Shown in pieces: positions 25,494 to 32,903 of a stretch of 39,734 nt of DNA. The DNA comes from Simkaniaceae bacterium (GTDB taxonomy: Bacteria; Chlamydiota; Chlamydiia; Chlamydiales; Simkaniaceae), in NCBI GenBank assembly GCA_030064985.1, contig JASJDV010000009.1:1-39734 (forward strand). The letters are read 5' to 3'. Position 1 is the stretch's first letter; the number at the start of each line of letters is the position of its first letter. The position numbers and the translations under genes are program-made. A model generated the notes under the pieces. It searched no databases and was not told the DNA's origin. It saw only the letters and a list, made by a program, of their open reading frames with translations.

Positions 25494-25926
25494 GGAACTT
25501 AAAAAGCATAAACTTTTACTTGATACGCATGTTTGGATTTGGTCGCTTCTGGGTAGCAAGCAATTATCAAAATCATTTCAAAAGGTTTTTGAACAAGCTT
25601 TAAAAGTAGATGCGGTTTTAATCTCATCCATGTCTGTTTGGGAATTGGGAATGCTTGTTGAAAAAAAACGGATAAAAATAGATATGGATGTATTGGATTG
25701 GGTTAAGCAGGCTTTAGATACTCCTGGGATGCAATTATGTCCAATTACGCCCAGAATTGCGATTCAAAGTACAAGGTTAGTAGGTGAAGTTCATGGGGAT
25801 CCTATTGATCGTTTACTAATGGCAACAGCATCTGAAGAAAATGCAATTTTAGTGACCTGTGATAAGAAGATGTTAAAATATGCAACAGGAAAGTTTCTTT
25901 CTGCGCACAATCCTTGTAAAAAGTGA
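25480..25926 (+). CDS. vapC: VapC-type PIN-domain toxin
   Basis: 148 aa from ATG 25480; an in-frame ATG at 25468 would add four residues and cannot be excluded. PIN-domain acidic residues are present: LLLDTHVWIW (first Asp), SVWELGMLVEKKR (Glu), GDPIDRLLMATA (Asp) and VTCDKKML (last Asp). VapC toxins are Mg-dependent endoribonucleases that cut tRNA or rRNA. The protein is full length and both partners look intact, so the module may work. Confidence 0.9.
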   Translation: MPILKELKKHKLLLDTHVWIWSLLGSKQLSKSFQKVFEQALKVDAVLISSMSVWELGMLVEKKRIKIDMDVLDWVKQALDTPGMQLCPITPRIAIQSTRLVGEVHGDPIDRLLMATASEENAILVTCDKKMLKYATGKFLSAHNPCKK

Positions 25927-25976
25927 ACCAGGTTTTCTGTCCATATCAGAAAATTTCCTAGATACGCTTATTTTAA

Positions 25977-26041
25977 CGTTATACTAGTAGCTTTTTGCGT
26001 TATGCTAGTAGCAAAATGCCGTTATGTTAGTAGCATTTTTC
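25977..26041. repeat. three tandem 21-22 bp repeats
   Basis: Units start at 25977, 25998 and 26020: CGTTATACTAGTAGCTTTTT, CGTTATGCTAGTAGCAAAAT and CGTTATGTTAGTAGCATTTT. The core CGTTAT-(2)-TAGTAGC is constant and the spacing is close to two helical turns. The array lies ~50 bp after the vapC stop. An AGAGGC...GCCTCT inverted repeat follows at 26081-26099. Function unknown. Confidence 0.7.
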
Positions 26042-26120
26042 ATAGAGAAAAATTCCTATTAAGATCTTATTAAGAAGGGCAGAGGCAGACACAGCCTCTT
26101 ATGAAGGGCTGCACTGCGTC

Positions 26121-26403
26121 TTATTTCAAAACACGCCGTAAAAACTCTTCCTCGAGTGGAGGATATAAGGCGCTTTCCTTATGTTGGAGTTTTTGGCTCT
26201 CAACACATTTCCTCCATAGAAAATATAATTTGAAATATTCACGGGCTAAGAGTATTCTTTAAAAACCGCAGGGTATTCCGTTTTAGCCTGCGCTCAAGCA
26301 TGCATTGGCAACCTCTGCGAAGCAGGAACCTCTGGACATGGGTGACCTAGCTTCAGCCTGAAAAATCAGGAATCTTTTTCCTTTAGGGAGGAGAGGATGT
26401 CAA
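26121..26403 (+). mobile_element. tnpB-less derivative C of the IS605-like element
   Basis: 283 bp, from TTATTTCAAAACACGCCG through GGATATAAGGCGCTTTCCTT, TTTTTGGCTCTCAACAC, the leader CCTCCATAGAAAATATAATT and CACGGGCTAAGAGTATTC, then directly into the right-end block (26268-26403) ending GGAGAGGATGTCAA. It is colinear with derivative A (4962-5244), which lies in the opposite orientation. No transposase remains. Immediately beyond GTCAA lie 17 bp and then the 3' half of an HTH gene. Confidence 0.75.
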
Positions 26404-26420
26404 TAATTAGTAAGTGCACA

Positions 26421-26483
26421 AGTAAAAGCGAGATAGACCGCTGGATCAGTGAGCAAGAACAAAAAGGCGCTGCCTTTAAATGA
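26421..26483 (+). pseudogene. excisionase-type HTH protein, 3' half
   Basis: An open frame reads SKSEIDRWISEQEQKGAAFK then stop. SKSEIDRWI is the conserved helix that follows WRF in small excisionase-like HTH proteins. The matching first half ends at WRF (4961) beside derivative A. The frame stays open back to 26407 (ISKCT), but those residues do not fit the family. The stop is 16 bp before the Mod remnant, with GGGAATGA between, so the intact gene was probably first in an HTH-mod-res operon. Confidence 0.65.
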
Positions 26484-26498
26484 GAAAGAAGGGAATGA

Positions 26499-26912
26499 AT
26501 GCCCATACTACAATGGCTAAATAGAGAAGAAAGCAGCAAGGAAACGGCGCGGGTGCCGCATCGTTTGCTCCAGGCTGATCCAAAATCATCTTACGGCGAT
26601 GAAAATACCGAACATATGCTGATTCAAGGTGACAACCTGGATGCACCCAAAGCGCTGCTACCTTATGATATGCCTAAGGGTGCTAAATTTCCGGGAACCT
26701 TCGCTTTTGGTAGCAACAAGGAAAAAGAACGGATCGGCAAGGTCTGGGCAGAAAAATCTGGCAATCTATTCCTCATGGCATAGAAAAAGGACGATGATGT
26801 ACTGACCGTTGATCCCGCAGGTAAGGGAACGACAAAAGGTGGTGTTCCCTCTATTGTCTCCAACTCTCTGGAAACGGTGTTGCCAAAACCAGCCAAGCTG
26901 GGATCGGAGTAG
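26499..26912 (+). pseudogene. collapsed type III restriction-modification genes (Mod N-terminus joined to Res C-terminus)
   Basis: The frame opens MPILQWLNREESSKETARVP and continues HRLLQADPKSSYGDENTEHM then LIQGDNLDAPKALLPY, the N-terminus of type III Mod methyltransferases up to just before the catalytic DPPY region. It then jumps to FAFGSNKEKERIGKVWAEKS and GNLFLMA, which resembles the end of the Res nuclease domain (..EKR.IGELWA.RSGG..LF). A TAG at 26781-26783 follows, the frame continues KKDDDVLTVDPAGKG, and it stops at 26910. A deletion has fused the two genes and removed the methylase core and the helicase. Confidence 0.65.
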
Positions 26913-27541
26913 CCATTCCCGACACCAGCGGGCGCAGCATGGGAGCAGTTTGTATTCGAGTTGACTGCATCAAAGATGCTGTTGGTCTCATACGGGCAGA
27001 TTCAGCAATGGCTAAAGCCTGAGCACCTGAAGATGAAACATCAAAATTCCGGCAACCCAACGCTGCAATGGACGTTGTTATGTTCTCTCGCTACTACGGG
27101 TGGCGGCATTTCTTGGCAAGATCAGGTGCTGTTGATCGGGTAAAAAGCAGAAGCAAGAGCTGGCCAATAAGCTTGGGTAGCCCTTCGGTCTATCAGAAGA
27201 CCCAGCTTTTTGGAGCAAAAGTGACAAAAAATGCAAAGTAAGGTTTGTTATCCAAGCCGCCGCTAATGTGTTGCCACAGCTCAGTGGTTGAAAATGCTAG
27301 GTATAGACTTCCCGCGAACGGATCAATTGTGAAATCCTTGATTTCCCATGACTAAAAGCTCCCTACTGCGCTTTTCCAAGTGCGGTGCTTTTCAAAAAAG
27401 AGGCATATAGTGGAGAAAAATTAGAGAAAAACGGGGTGTTTTTAGAAAGAGCAAGTCAATGGCAAACAGCAAAAAAGTCTGCAAATGCTGGGATTTTACG
27501 CTTACGCTAGTTCGAGCATAGGAAAGTTTTTTTGATGTGAA
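26913..27541. other. decayed, G+C-rich former coding DNA
   Basis: No intact gene. One frame from about 26904 gives GVAIPDTSGRSMGAVCIRVD and, after a stop, NAAMDVVMFSRYYGWRHFLA, which looks like the remains of a protein, but I do not recognise it. The G+C content falls back to the chromosomal level after ~27.35 kb. Nothing is recognisable in 27350-27541 before tRNA-Ser. Confidence 0.4.
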
Positions 27542-27631
27542 TGGCGGAAAGGGAGGGATTCGAACCCTCGGTACCCTTGCGGATACGCGTCCTTAGCAGG
27601 GACGTGCTTTCGACCACTCAGCCACCTTTCC
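27542..27631 (-). tRNA. tRNA-Ser (GCT)
   Basis: Class II tRNA with a long variable arm (CGTATCCGCAAGGGTAC region). Acceptor GGAAAGG/CCTTTCC, D-arm GGCTGAGTGGTC, anticodon loop CTGCTAA (GCT), T-loop TTCGAAT. The 3' CCA is encoded (27542-27544), unlike in the other three tRNA genes of the window. Confidence 0.95.
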
Positions 27632-27685
27632 ACTATAAGAATACAAATACTTGAATCTAGAGAGATCTTAGCGGTTTACCCATTA

Positions 27686-28522
27686 TTATTCAATGAGGTT
27701 GGCCTGGTTACTCTGTTTTCCAGTTAGGGCATTCCAATGGGTCGTACGCAGGGAACCATCAGAATTTTGGACAGTGATGCTATAAATAGGGAGGAAAACA
27801 TCTTGGGTGCTCCGGATAGCGAAGTTGGTGCCAAAGGCAGCTTCTGCTGCTTTTTTGATCTGGCTAGGGGAATACCTACGGTGGATCTTTTCGCTTTGTT
27901 TGCAATTTTTTGTTACAAGCGGATCTACAATTTTTGTCGCAGGGGGCACATTGACTACAGGGCGACGCAGGTGAATCCGGTAATCATTGCCGTGCTGCAC
28001 AATGAGTTTTTTCTTTCGTGCCCGGTCGACCCATTTCTCAAAAAGGTGTGTTTCCATATTGAGAGAGCTCATCAGGCTTTGATGGTCTGCTTTTCCCCCA
28101 TTTTTTGCAATGGTTGTAAGAATTTTATAGTCATGTTCATCGGCATTGGCATGGATGCAATCCGCAAAACCATGTGTCTTATCCCAAGATTTTGTATCAA
28201 GAACCATTTCACCGTCGACTAAGTCCCAAAGGATCATCCCTTCTTCCGTCTGGTCGTCTGCAGTCGTAAACTTTACCTCCATCAGGAGATAAGGATGGAA
28301 ACGGAGTAAAGGAGAGCTGTAACGGTGGTCGGAATCTTTCAAGAGAGTCGACCTCTCTTTTTCCATGATTTGAGCTGCAGTGTACCGAGCTTCCAGTGCG
28401 TGGCATGTGCTCGTATTGATCATTGCAATTGCTTGGTGTTTCAGCTCGGGTTGGGTGTTATTGAGCCAATAAATGCCGTAGCCCATGCCACCAAGAACGA
28501 TGAGAGTGGTTAAAAAGCGCAT
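27686..28522 (-). CDS. membrane-anchored protein of unknown function
   Basis: 278 aa. One N-terminal hydrophobic helix (MRFLTTLIVLGGMGYGIYWL) acts as anchor or uncleaved signal; the rest is soluble. A winged-helix-like stretch may occur at ~145-190 (KILTTIAKNGGKADHQSLMS, then LFEKWVDRARKKKLIVQHGN). The C-terminal part has RYSPSQIKKAAEAAFGTNFA. I recognise no family. It probably represents a chlamydia-wide conserved hypothetical, judging from its place beside mutL-pepP, but this is a guess. No obvious ribosome-binding site. Confidence 0.6.
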   Translation of the reverse strand: MRFLTTLIVLGGMGYGIYWLNNTQPELKHQAIAMINTSTCHALEARYTAAQIMEKERSTLLKDSDHRYSSPLLRFHPYLLMEVKFTTADDQTEEGMILWDLVDGEMVLDTKSWDKTHGFADCIHANADEHDYKILTTIAKNGGKADHQSLMSSLNMETHLFEKWVDRARKKKLIVQHGNDYRIHLRRPVVNVPPATKIVDPLVTKNCKQSEKIHRRYSPSQIKKAAEAAFGTNFAIRSTQDVFLPIYSITVQNSDGSLRTTHWNALTGKQSNQANLIE

Positions 28523-28674
28523 AGATCTTCGTTTTTAAGAGTTGTTTTACCTATCGGTATAGCGTTTAGAATCTTTTTTGTCCAAGCTAAGACTTTTTGC
28601 GGCGAGCTTTGTTGTTTAGTCTATGCATCTATTCCGCAATGAGCAATTCTAGAAAATGTTCTAAAGGGGAAGAT

Positions 28675-28824
28675 TTACACCGATGGCATAGGTTCATCCT
28701 GGCGCTTTTTTGGGATCTTACCATTCCTATCTACAATTACTCCGTTTAAGGAAAAGGATTTTGCTACTAAACATTCTCGATTTTTTGCGGAAGCATAAGC
28801 CTTATCTGTTATAGTAAGAGATTG
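28675..28824 (-). pseudogene. possible DDE (IS5-like) transposase fragment
   Basis: On the minus strand a ~50-codon frame reads SLTITDKAYASAKNRECLVA, then KSFSLNGVIVDRNGKIPKKR and ends PMPSV. The DKAYAS..NRE.L block resembles the second catalytic aspartate region of IS5-type transposases (ADKGYAS..NR..L). It is bounded by stops on both sides. It lies in the 327-bp gap between the anchored protein and mutL (28523-28849); the rest of that gap shows nothing recognisable. Confidence 0.35.
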
Positions 28825-28849
28825 CTAAACTAACTCTCAAGGAGGATTG

Positions 28850-30520
28850 ATGTCCATTCGTTTGTTGTCTGATGAAACAATTAACAAAATTGCTGCTGGT
28901 GAAGTGATTGAAAATCCAGCTTCTGTTGTAAAAGAGCTGGTTGAAAATGCACTGGACGCAAAGAGTGATTGGATTACCGTTGAAATTGAAAGGGGGGGAT
29001 TTTCTCTGATCCGTGTCTCTGACAATGGAACGGGGATGGGACAAGAAGATCTTCTTTTATCTGTAGAAAGGCATGCGACATCCAAGATTCAAGCGGCAGA
29101 AGATCTTATGCATGTTCTTACCATGGGGTTTCGAGGAGAAGCACTGGCTTCTATTGGGGCGATATCGAAGCTGAAAATTCTCACTGCACAAAAGATGGTG
29201 GATCATGGGTATGAGGTCTCTTGGAGCGGGGGGAAAATGTCAGCGCCCCGTGCTGCAGCACGAAGCCAAGGGACGACAATTGAAGTGCACTCTTTGTTTT
29301 ACAATGTCCCGGCCCGCTTAAAGTTTCAAAAAACAATACAGGCTAGCCAAAATGCCATTACGAGACTGATAGCGAAATTCTCTTTAGCTTATCCTGAAAA
29401 AACGTTGCGCTATTTTTCTAATGGAAAAGAAATGATGCATCTTTGTTCTGGACAACTTAAAGAAAGATGTCGTGCGGTGTTGGGAAAACCTTTTATCGAT
29501 GAAGCCTCTTGCATTGATTTTTCAGAAAAAGAGTGCTTTATCAAAGGCTGGATAGGATCGCCCGTTTATGCGAAAACAAATCGGTTAGGACAGCATCTTT
29601 TTGTCAATGGAAGGGCTGTGATTTCTCCACAAATTTCTCGGGCGATTTACGAAGGCTATGGAACGCGACTCGGAGCCAATCTTCACCCTAGTTATGTTCT
29701 ACATATGAGTCTTCCTCCAGAATGTATTGATGTGAATGTGCATCCTCAAAAAAGGGAAATTCGTCTACGGGAAGAAAAAAGCATTCAAATGATGGTAAGA
29801 CAAGCCGTTTTAGCAGGATTTAAAGGAAAGGAAAAAAGTATCTTTGCGCCGAAAATGGAGTGGAGTTTCGATTCTTCTTTTAAGCTGCAAGATACGTTTG
29901 AGGATCCGACTCAAAGTTTTACCTTTGATTCTAAAAAAGAAGATTTGCCTGTCATTGGTCTTTTTGATGCTTACTTAATTCTCTATCAAACACCTCTCAT
30001 TGACCTTGCAAATGCAGAAGGGATTTATCTTGTCGATCTTGAAGCGGCTACAGCGCGCGTTTTATACGAACGTTTCTTAAAAAGAGACATGGCACCCTTG
30101 CAAACCCTTTTATTTCCGTTAACGCTTGAATTTACTCCTCATGAAAAAGAGCAATTACTGATCCACATTGAGGAGATTAAAACGATGGGAATCGATCTGC
30201 GTCCTTTTGGTGAAACCACATTGATTGTCGATGCTTTAAGTCCTGATGTAGAAGAAAAAAAGCTTCAGGGGCTTCTTGAGAGTCTAGCACAGATTTTCGA
30301 TCAAAATTTAGTGCAAAAAGAACTTGAAAAAAGACTTGCACTTTCAGCAGCGTATTCTGCAAGATTACAAAAAAAAGGTTGGACGTTAGTGGAAGCTAAG
30401 CAGACAACAAAGGCGCTACTTAAAACGTCTTCTCCTTACAGCTGTCCAAAAGGGATGAAAACAATTGTCACTTTAAGTCATGATGCGATCAAAAAGTTAT
30501 TTCAAAAAAAGAATTCTTAA
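28850..30520 (+). CDS. mutL: DNA mismatch repair protein MutL
   Basis: 556 aa. N-terminal GHKL ATPase is complete: KIAAGEVIENPASVVKELVE, NALDAKS, VSDNGTGM, RHATSKI and TMGFRGEALASIGAI. The middle FVNGRAV and DVNVHPQKREIRLRE segments follow. The C-terminal dimerisation domain is short, and the usual DQHAxxExxxxE endonuclease motif reads DLEAATARVLYE, so it probably lacks nicking activity. Start at ATG 28850, four bases after AGGAGG; a TTG at 28847 is also in frame. Its 3' end overlaps pepP by 41 bases, an adjacency conserved in Chlamydia (CT575-CT574). Confidence 0.95.
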   Translation: MSIRLLSDETINKIAAGEVIENPASVVKELVENALDAKSDWITVEIERGGFSLIRVSDNGTGMGQEDLLLSVERHATSKIQAAEDLMHVLTMGFRGEALASIGAISKLKILTAQKMVDHGYEVSWSGGKMSAPRAAARSQGTTIEVHSLFYNVPARLKFQKTIQASQNAITRLIAKFSLAYPEKTLRYFSNGKEMMHLCSGQLKERCRAVLGKPFIDEASCIDFSEKECFIKGWIGSPVYAKTNRLGQHLFVNGRAVISPQISRAIYEGYGTRLGANLHPSYVLHMSLPPECIDVNVHPQKREIRLREEKSIQMMVRQAVLAGFKGKEKSIFAPKMEWSFDSSFKLQDTFEDPTQSFTFDSKKEDLPVIGLFDAYLILYQTPLIDLANAEGIYLVDLEAATARVLYERFLKRDMAPLQTLLFPLTLEFTPHEKEQLLIHIEEIKTMGIDLRPFGETTLIVDALSPDVEEKKLQGLLESLAQIFDQNLVQKELEKRLALSAAYSARLQKKGWTLVEAKQTTKALLKTSSPYSCPKGMKTIVTLSHDAIKKLFQKKNS

Positions 30521-31550
30521 GTTTCAAAAATTTATCTCTTCAAAGAAGTTGGATGGGTTTATTCTTGAAAACCCGACCGACCTCGCTTATTTCACGGGAT
30601 TAAAACTTTCAAGGGGAAGGCTCTTGATTTCTCAAACAAGCGCTTTTTTGTTTGTGGATGGAAGATATTTCACAAAGGCAAAAAAAGAATCTCCTTACCC
30701 TGTAAAAAAGTTAGGGGAAAAAGAGCTCGAGAATGTTTTGAAATCGTGGAAGACGGCTACCGTGTTTGGCTTTGATACAGCCCTTTGCGTTGCAGCGTAT
30801 AAAACTCTTAAATCAAGCTTTTCGCAAAACGAAAAGAAACTTAAAGGGTTGGATCAACCCACTTTTGCAATAAGAGCAGTCAAAGATGATAAGGAACTTG
30901 CCTATCTCAAAGAAAGCGCAGCCCTTTTATGGAAAGGGTTTAGCTACCTTAGAAAAAAGCTGAGGGTTGGCATCTCTGAAATTGAGCTAGCGCGTGAGTT
31001 TGAGTTCTACGTGAAAAAAAAGGGAGCCGAAGCTCTTTCCTTTCCTCCGATCATGGCCTTTGGAGAAAATAGCGCCCTTCCTCATCATCATAGCGGCTCT
31101 AGAAAGTTAAAGAAAAACGAGATGGTACTCATCGATGTTGGAGTGGTTCTGAATGGATACGCCAGCGATATGACACGTGTTATTTTTTTCGGAACTGTTT
31201 CAAAGAAAATAGAGGAGCTCTTTCATGTTGTAAAAAAGGCGCATCGGGCAGCTCTTGAGCAGTGTCGACCGGGCATATCTATTGCATCTTTAGATAAAAT
31301 CGCTCGGAGCGCTATGGGATCGAAGGAAAAATATTTTGTTCACGCCCTTGGTCATGGTATAGGGCTAGATGTGCATGAATATCCTCGCATAAGCTCTGAT
31401 CTTTTACATAGAAAACTTGAACAAGGGATGGTTATTACCATCGAGCCTGGGCTCTATCTTCCTGAAGTGGGGGGCATAAGGTACGAAGATATGATTGTGA
31501 TTACAAAAACAGGATGCCAAAACCTATTTAAGGAAACACAACCACACTGA
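30480..31550 (+). CDS. pepP: M24 metallopeptidase (Xaa-Pro aminopeptidase type)
   Basis: 356 aa. Residues ~1-125 are the creatinase-like N-terminal domain (GFILENPTDLAYFTGLKLS). Residues ~130-356 are the pita-bread catalytic domain, with all five metal ligands visible: two Asp in MVLIDVGVVLNGYASDMTR, His in HALGHGIGLDVHEYPR, Glu in ITIEPGLYLP and Glu in GIRYEDM. It should release N-terminal residues preceding proline. Two adjacent ATGs (30480, 30483) lie within the mutL 3' end; either may be used. Confidence 0.93.
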   Translation: MMRSKSYFKKRILKFQKFISSKKLDGFILENPTDLAYFTGLKLSRGRLLISQTSAFLFVDGRYFTKAKKESPYPVKKLGEKELENVLKSWKTATVFGFDTALCVAAYKTLKSSFSQNEKKLKGLDQPTFAIRAVKDDKELAYLKESAALLWKGFSYLRKKLRVGISEIELAREFEFYVKKKGAEALSFPPIMAFGENSALPHHHSGSRKLKKNEMVLIDVGVVLNGYASDMTRVIFFGTVSKKIEELFHVVKKAHRAALEQCRPGISIASLDKIARSAMGSKEKYFVHALGHGIGLDVHEYPRISSDLLHRKLEQGMVITIEPGLYLPEVGGIRYEDMIVITKTGCQNLFKETQPH

Positions 31551-31771
31551 CACAGAGGAGTGACCCGTCGCCCTGCGCAAGGCTCTTACAAGAGGTTGGC
31601 TGACCCCTATGCAATCATTTAGACAATTTTGGCCCGCGGCCCAGGGGATACGTAGATACGTGATAGCTTTGCAGCTAACCTTTGATCAAAAGCCAGAAAG
31701 ACACGTGGAAATCCTTATCCCCTTTAGGGGATTGAGGTGAAAGCGTACTATTTACGTTTTTTCTTTTTCAT

Positions 31772-32779
31772 TTAAGACTTAGCTGCAAGCTTCGGCGGGG
31801 TCGTTGACCTCTGTAAGCACTTGGTTAGAATGTCAGCCTCTTTAAACCATTCTTCGGGAATTTTGCAGTTTGAGCTATTAGGGCTTGGATTTGATTTATG
31901 TATTTTCAGATGGAGCGGCATTGAAACACAATTGCCAAAAACTAAGGCTTCACCCGGAATAGACTGTTTTATTTTACTTGTAAAATCATCAGAGACATAA
32001 GGCAGCGTTGCTTGGATATAGTGCAGATCTTTTTCATTTTGGACACGATGAATGATGAAGTTTGCACATTGGGAAAGTACAGTTTCTGATAATTCAGATG
32101 GTCTTTGCGATGAAACCATCAAGTAAAGAGAGTATTTTCTACCTTCTCGTGCAATTTTTTCGAATATATTTTCTTTTAGCAGGTAGTCGTAGTGTTTTTT
32201 TATGTAACGGTGTGCCTCATCGAGGATCAAATGAATTGGCTTTTTCCTGCGATTGTCTCCGTCCAAATTCTTCCTTTGGTCAAATAGTATCCTTGAAACA
32301 ACACTAGTAAGTGTTTCAAGAATATCAGAACCTAACCCGCTGGTATCAATGATCACCAATTGACCTTTCTCGCTTTCTGTATCCCATAATTGCTTAACGG
32401 AAATTTCACTGGATTTAATTTCATCTGGATTACGCATAAAAGAGCAGTCTGGACTGTCGAGAAAATAATCAAGACGTGTCATCATCGTGGCTGTATAGCC
32501 CCTAATTTGTTTATTGCCTCTAACCTCTTCTTCTAAAAGAATCAATTCGGCTGCGATCTTCAAAAATTTGTGATCGAAGAATTCACCGCTCTTAATTTTC
32601 GAATTCACTGTTTCTTGAAGTTTATCGTCGATCTTTTTTTTTATCAAATCTAAGAGATCTGTACCATTTCTTGTTATCTTTTCGCCGCCTTGATAAAACG
32701 AGATGAATTCCTGATTTTTTTCTGCGTCGCTCATTATGCTGTTTGATAAAGTTCTTTTTTTAACTGCGTTAAATCCCAC
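31772..32779 (-). pseudogene. HerA-type ATPase, N-terminally truncated
   Basis: 335 residues that match only the C-terminal part of HerA/DUF87 DNA translocases: LVIIDTSGLGSDILETLTSV, Walker B HLILDEAHRYIKK, IAREGRKYSLYLMVSSQRPS and the LSQCANFIIHRVQNEKDL sensor/arginine-finger region. The HAS-barrel and the P-loop (GxxGxGKS) are missing, so it cannot bind ATP normally. Upstream the frame extends to about 32794 (LSIAKH) and is then closed by TAA, so the 5' half was lost there. About 40 bp away lies a left-end fragment of the tnpB element. HerA ATPases work with NurA or Sir2-like nucleases in repair and phage defence; no partner is present. 31551-31771 has no gene, only an ATCCCC-TTTA-GGGGAT palindrome near 31719. 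Confidence 0.7.
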
Positions 32780-32832
32780 GTGCTTTGCGATACTGAGATA
32801 TTAGCTTAGCATAAACAAATTTAGAACACAAA

Positions 32833-32886
32833 CGCCTTATAGTCATCCACCTAAAGGAAGAGGTTTTAAGGCGTGTTTCGATAAGA
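32833..32886 (-). repeat. left-end fragment of the IS605-like element family
   Basis: On the minus strand CTTTCTTATCGAAACACGCC, TTAAAACCTCTTCCTTTAGG and TGGATGACTATAAGGCG match the left ends of derivatives A and C (TTATTTCAAAACACGCCGTAAAA..CTCTTC..GTGGAGGATATAAGG) with scattered changes. Only about 54 bp remain. It sits between two broken genes, HerA and the AAA/PD-(D/E)XK gene. Confidence 0.55.
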
Positions 32887-32903
32887 AAGCCTAGTCAAAG
32901 TAG

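Noticed and set aside
4962-26403. The 21-kb segment as a composite transposon bounded by inverted derivatives
   Set aside because: It contains single-copy essential genes (rpsB, tsf, pyrH, frr, pbp2) in a chlamydia-like order, and IS200/IS605 elements are not known to move such segments. Rearrangement of the outer island is more likely.
27737-28222. 161-codon plus-strand frame opposite the anchored protein gene
   Set aside because: Low-complexity antisense translation without motifs; the minus-strand frame has a sensible N-terminal membrane helix and normal composition.
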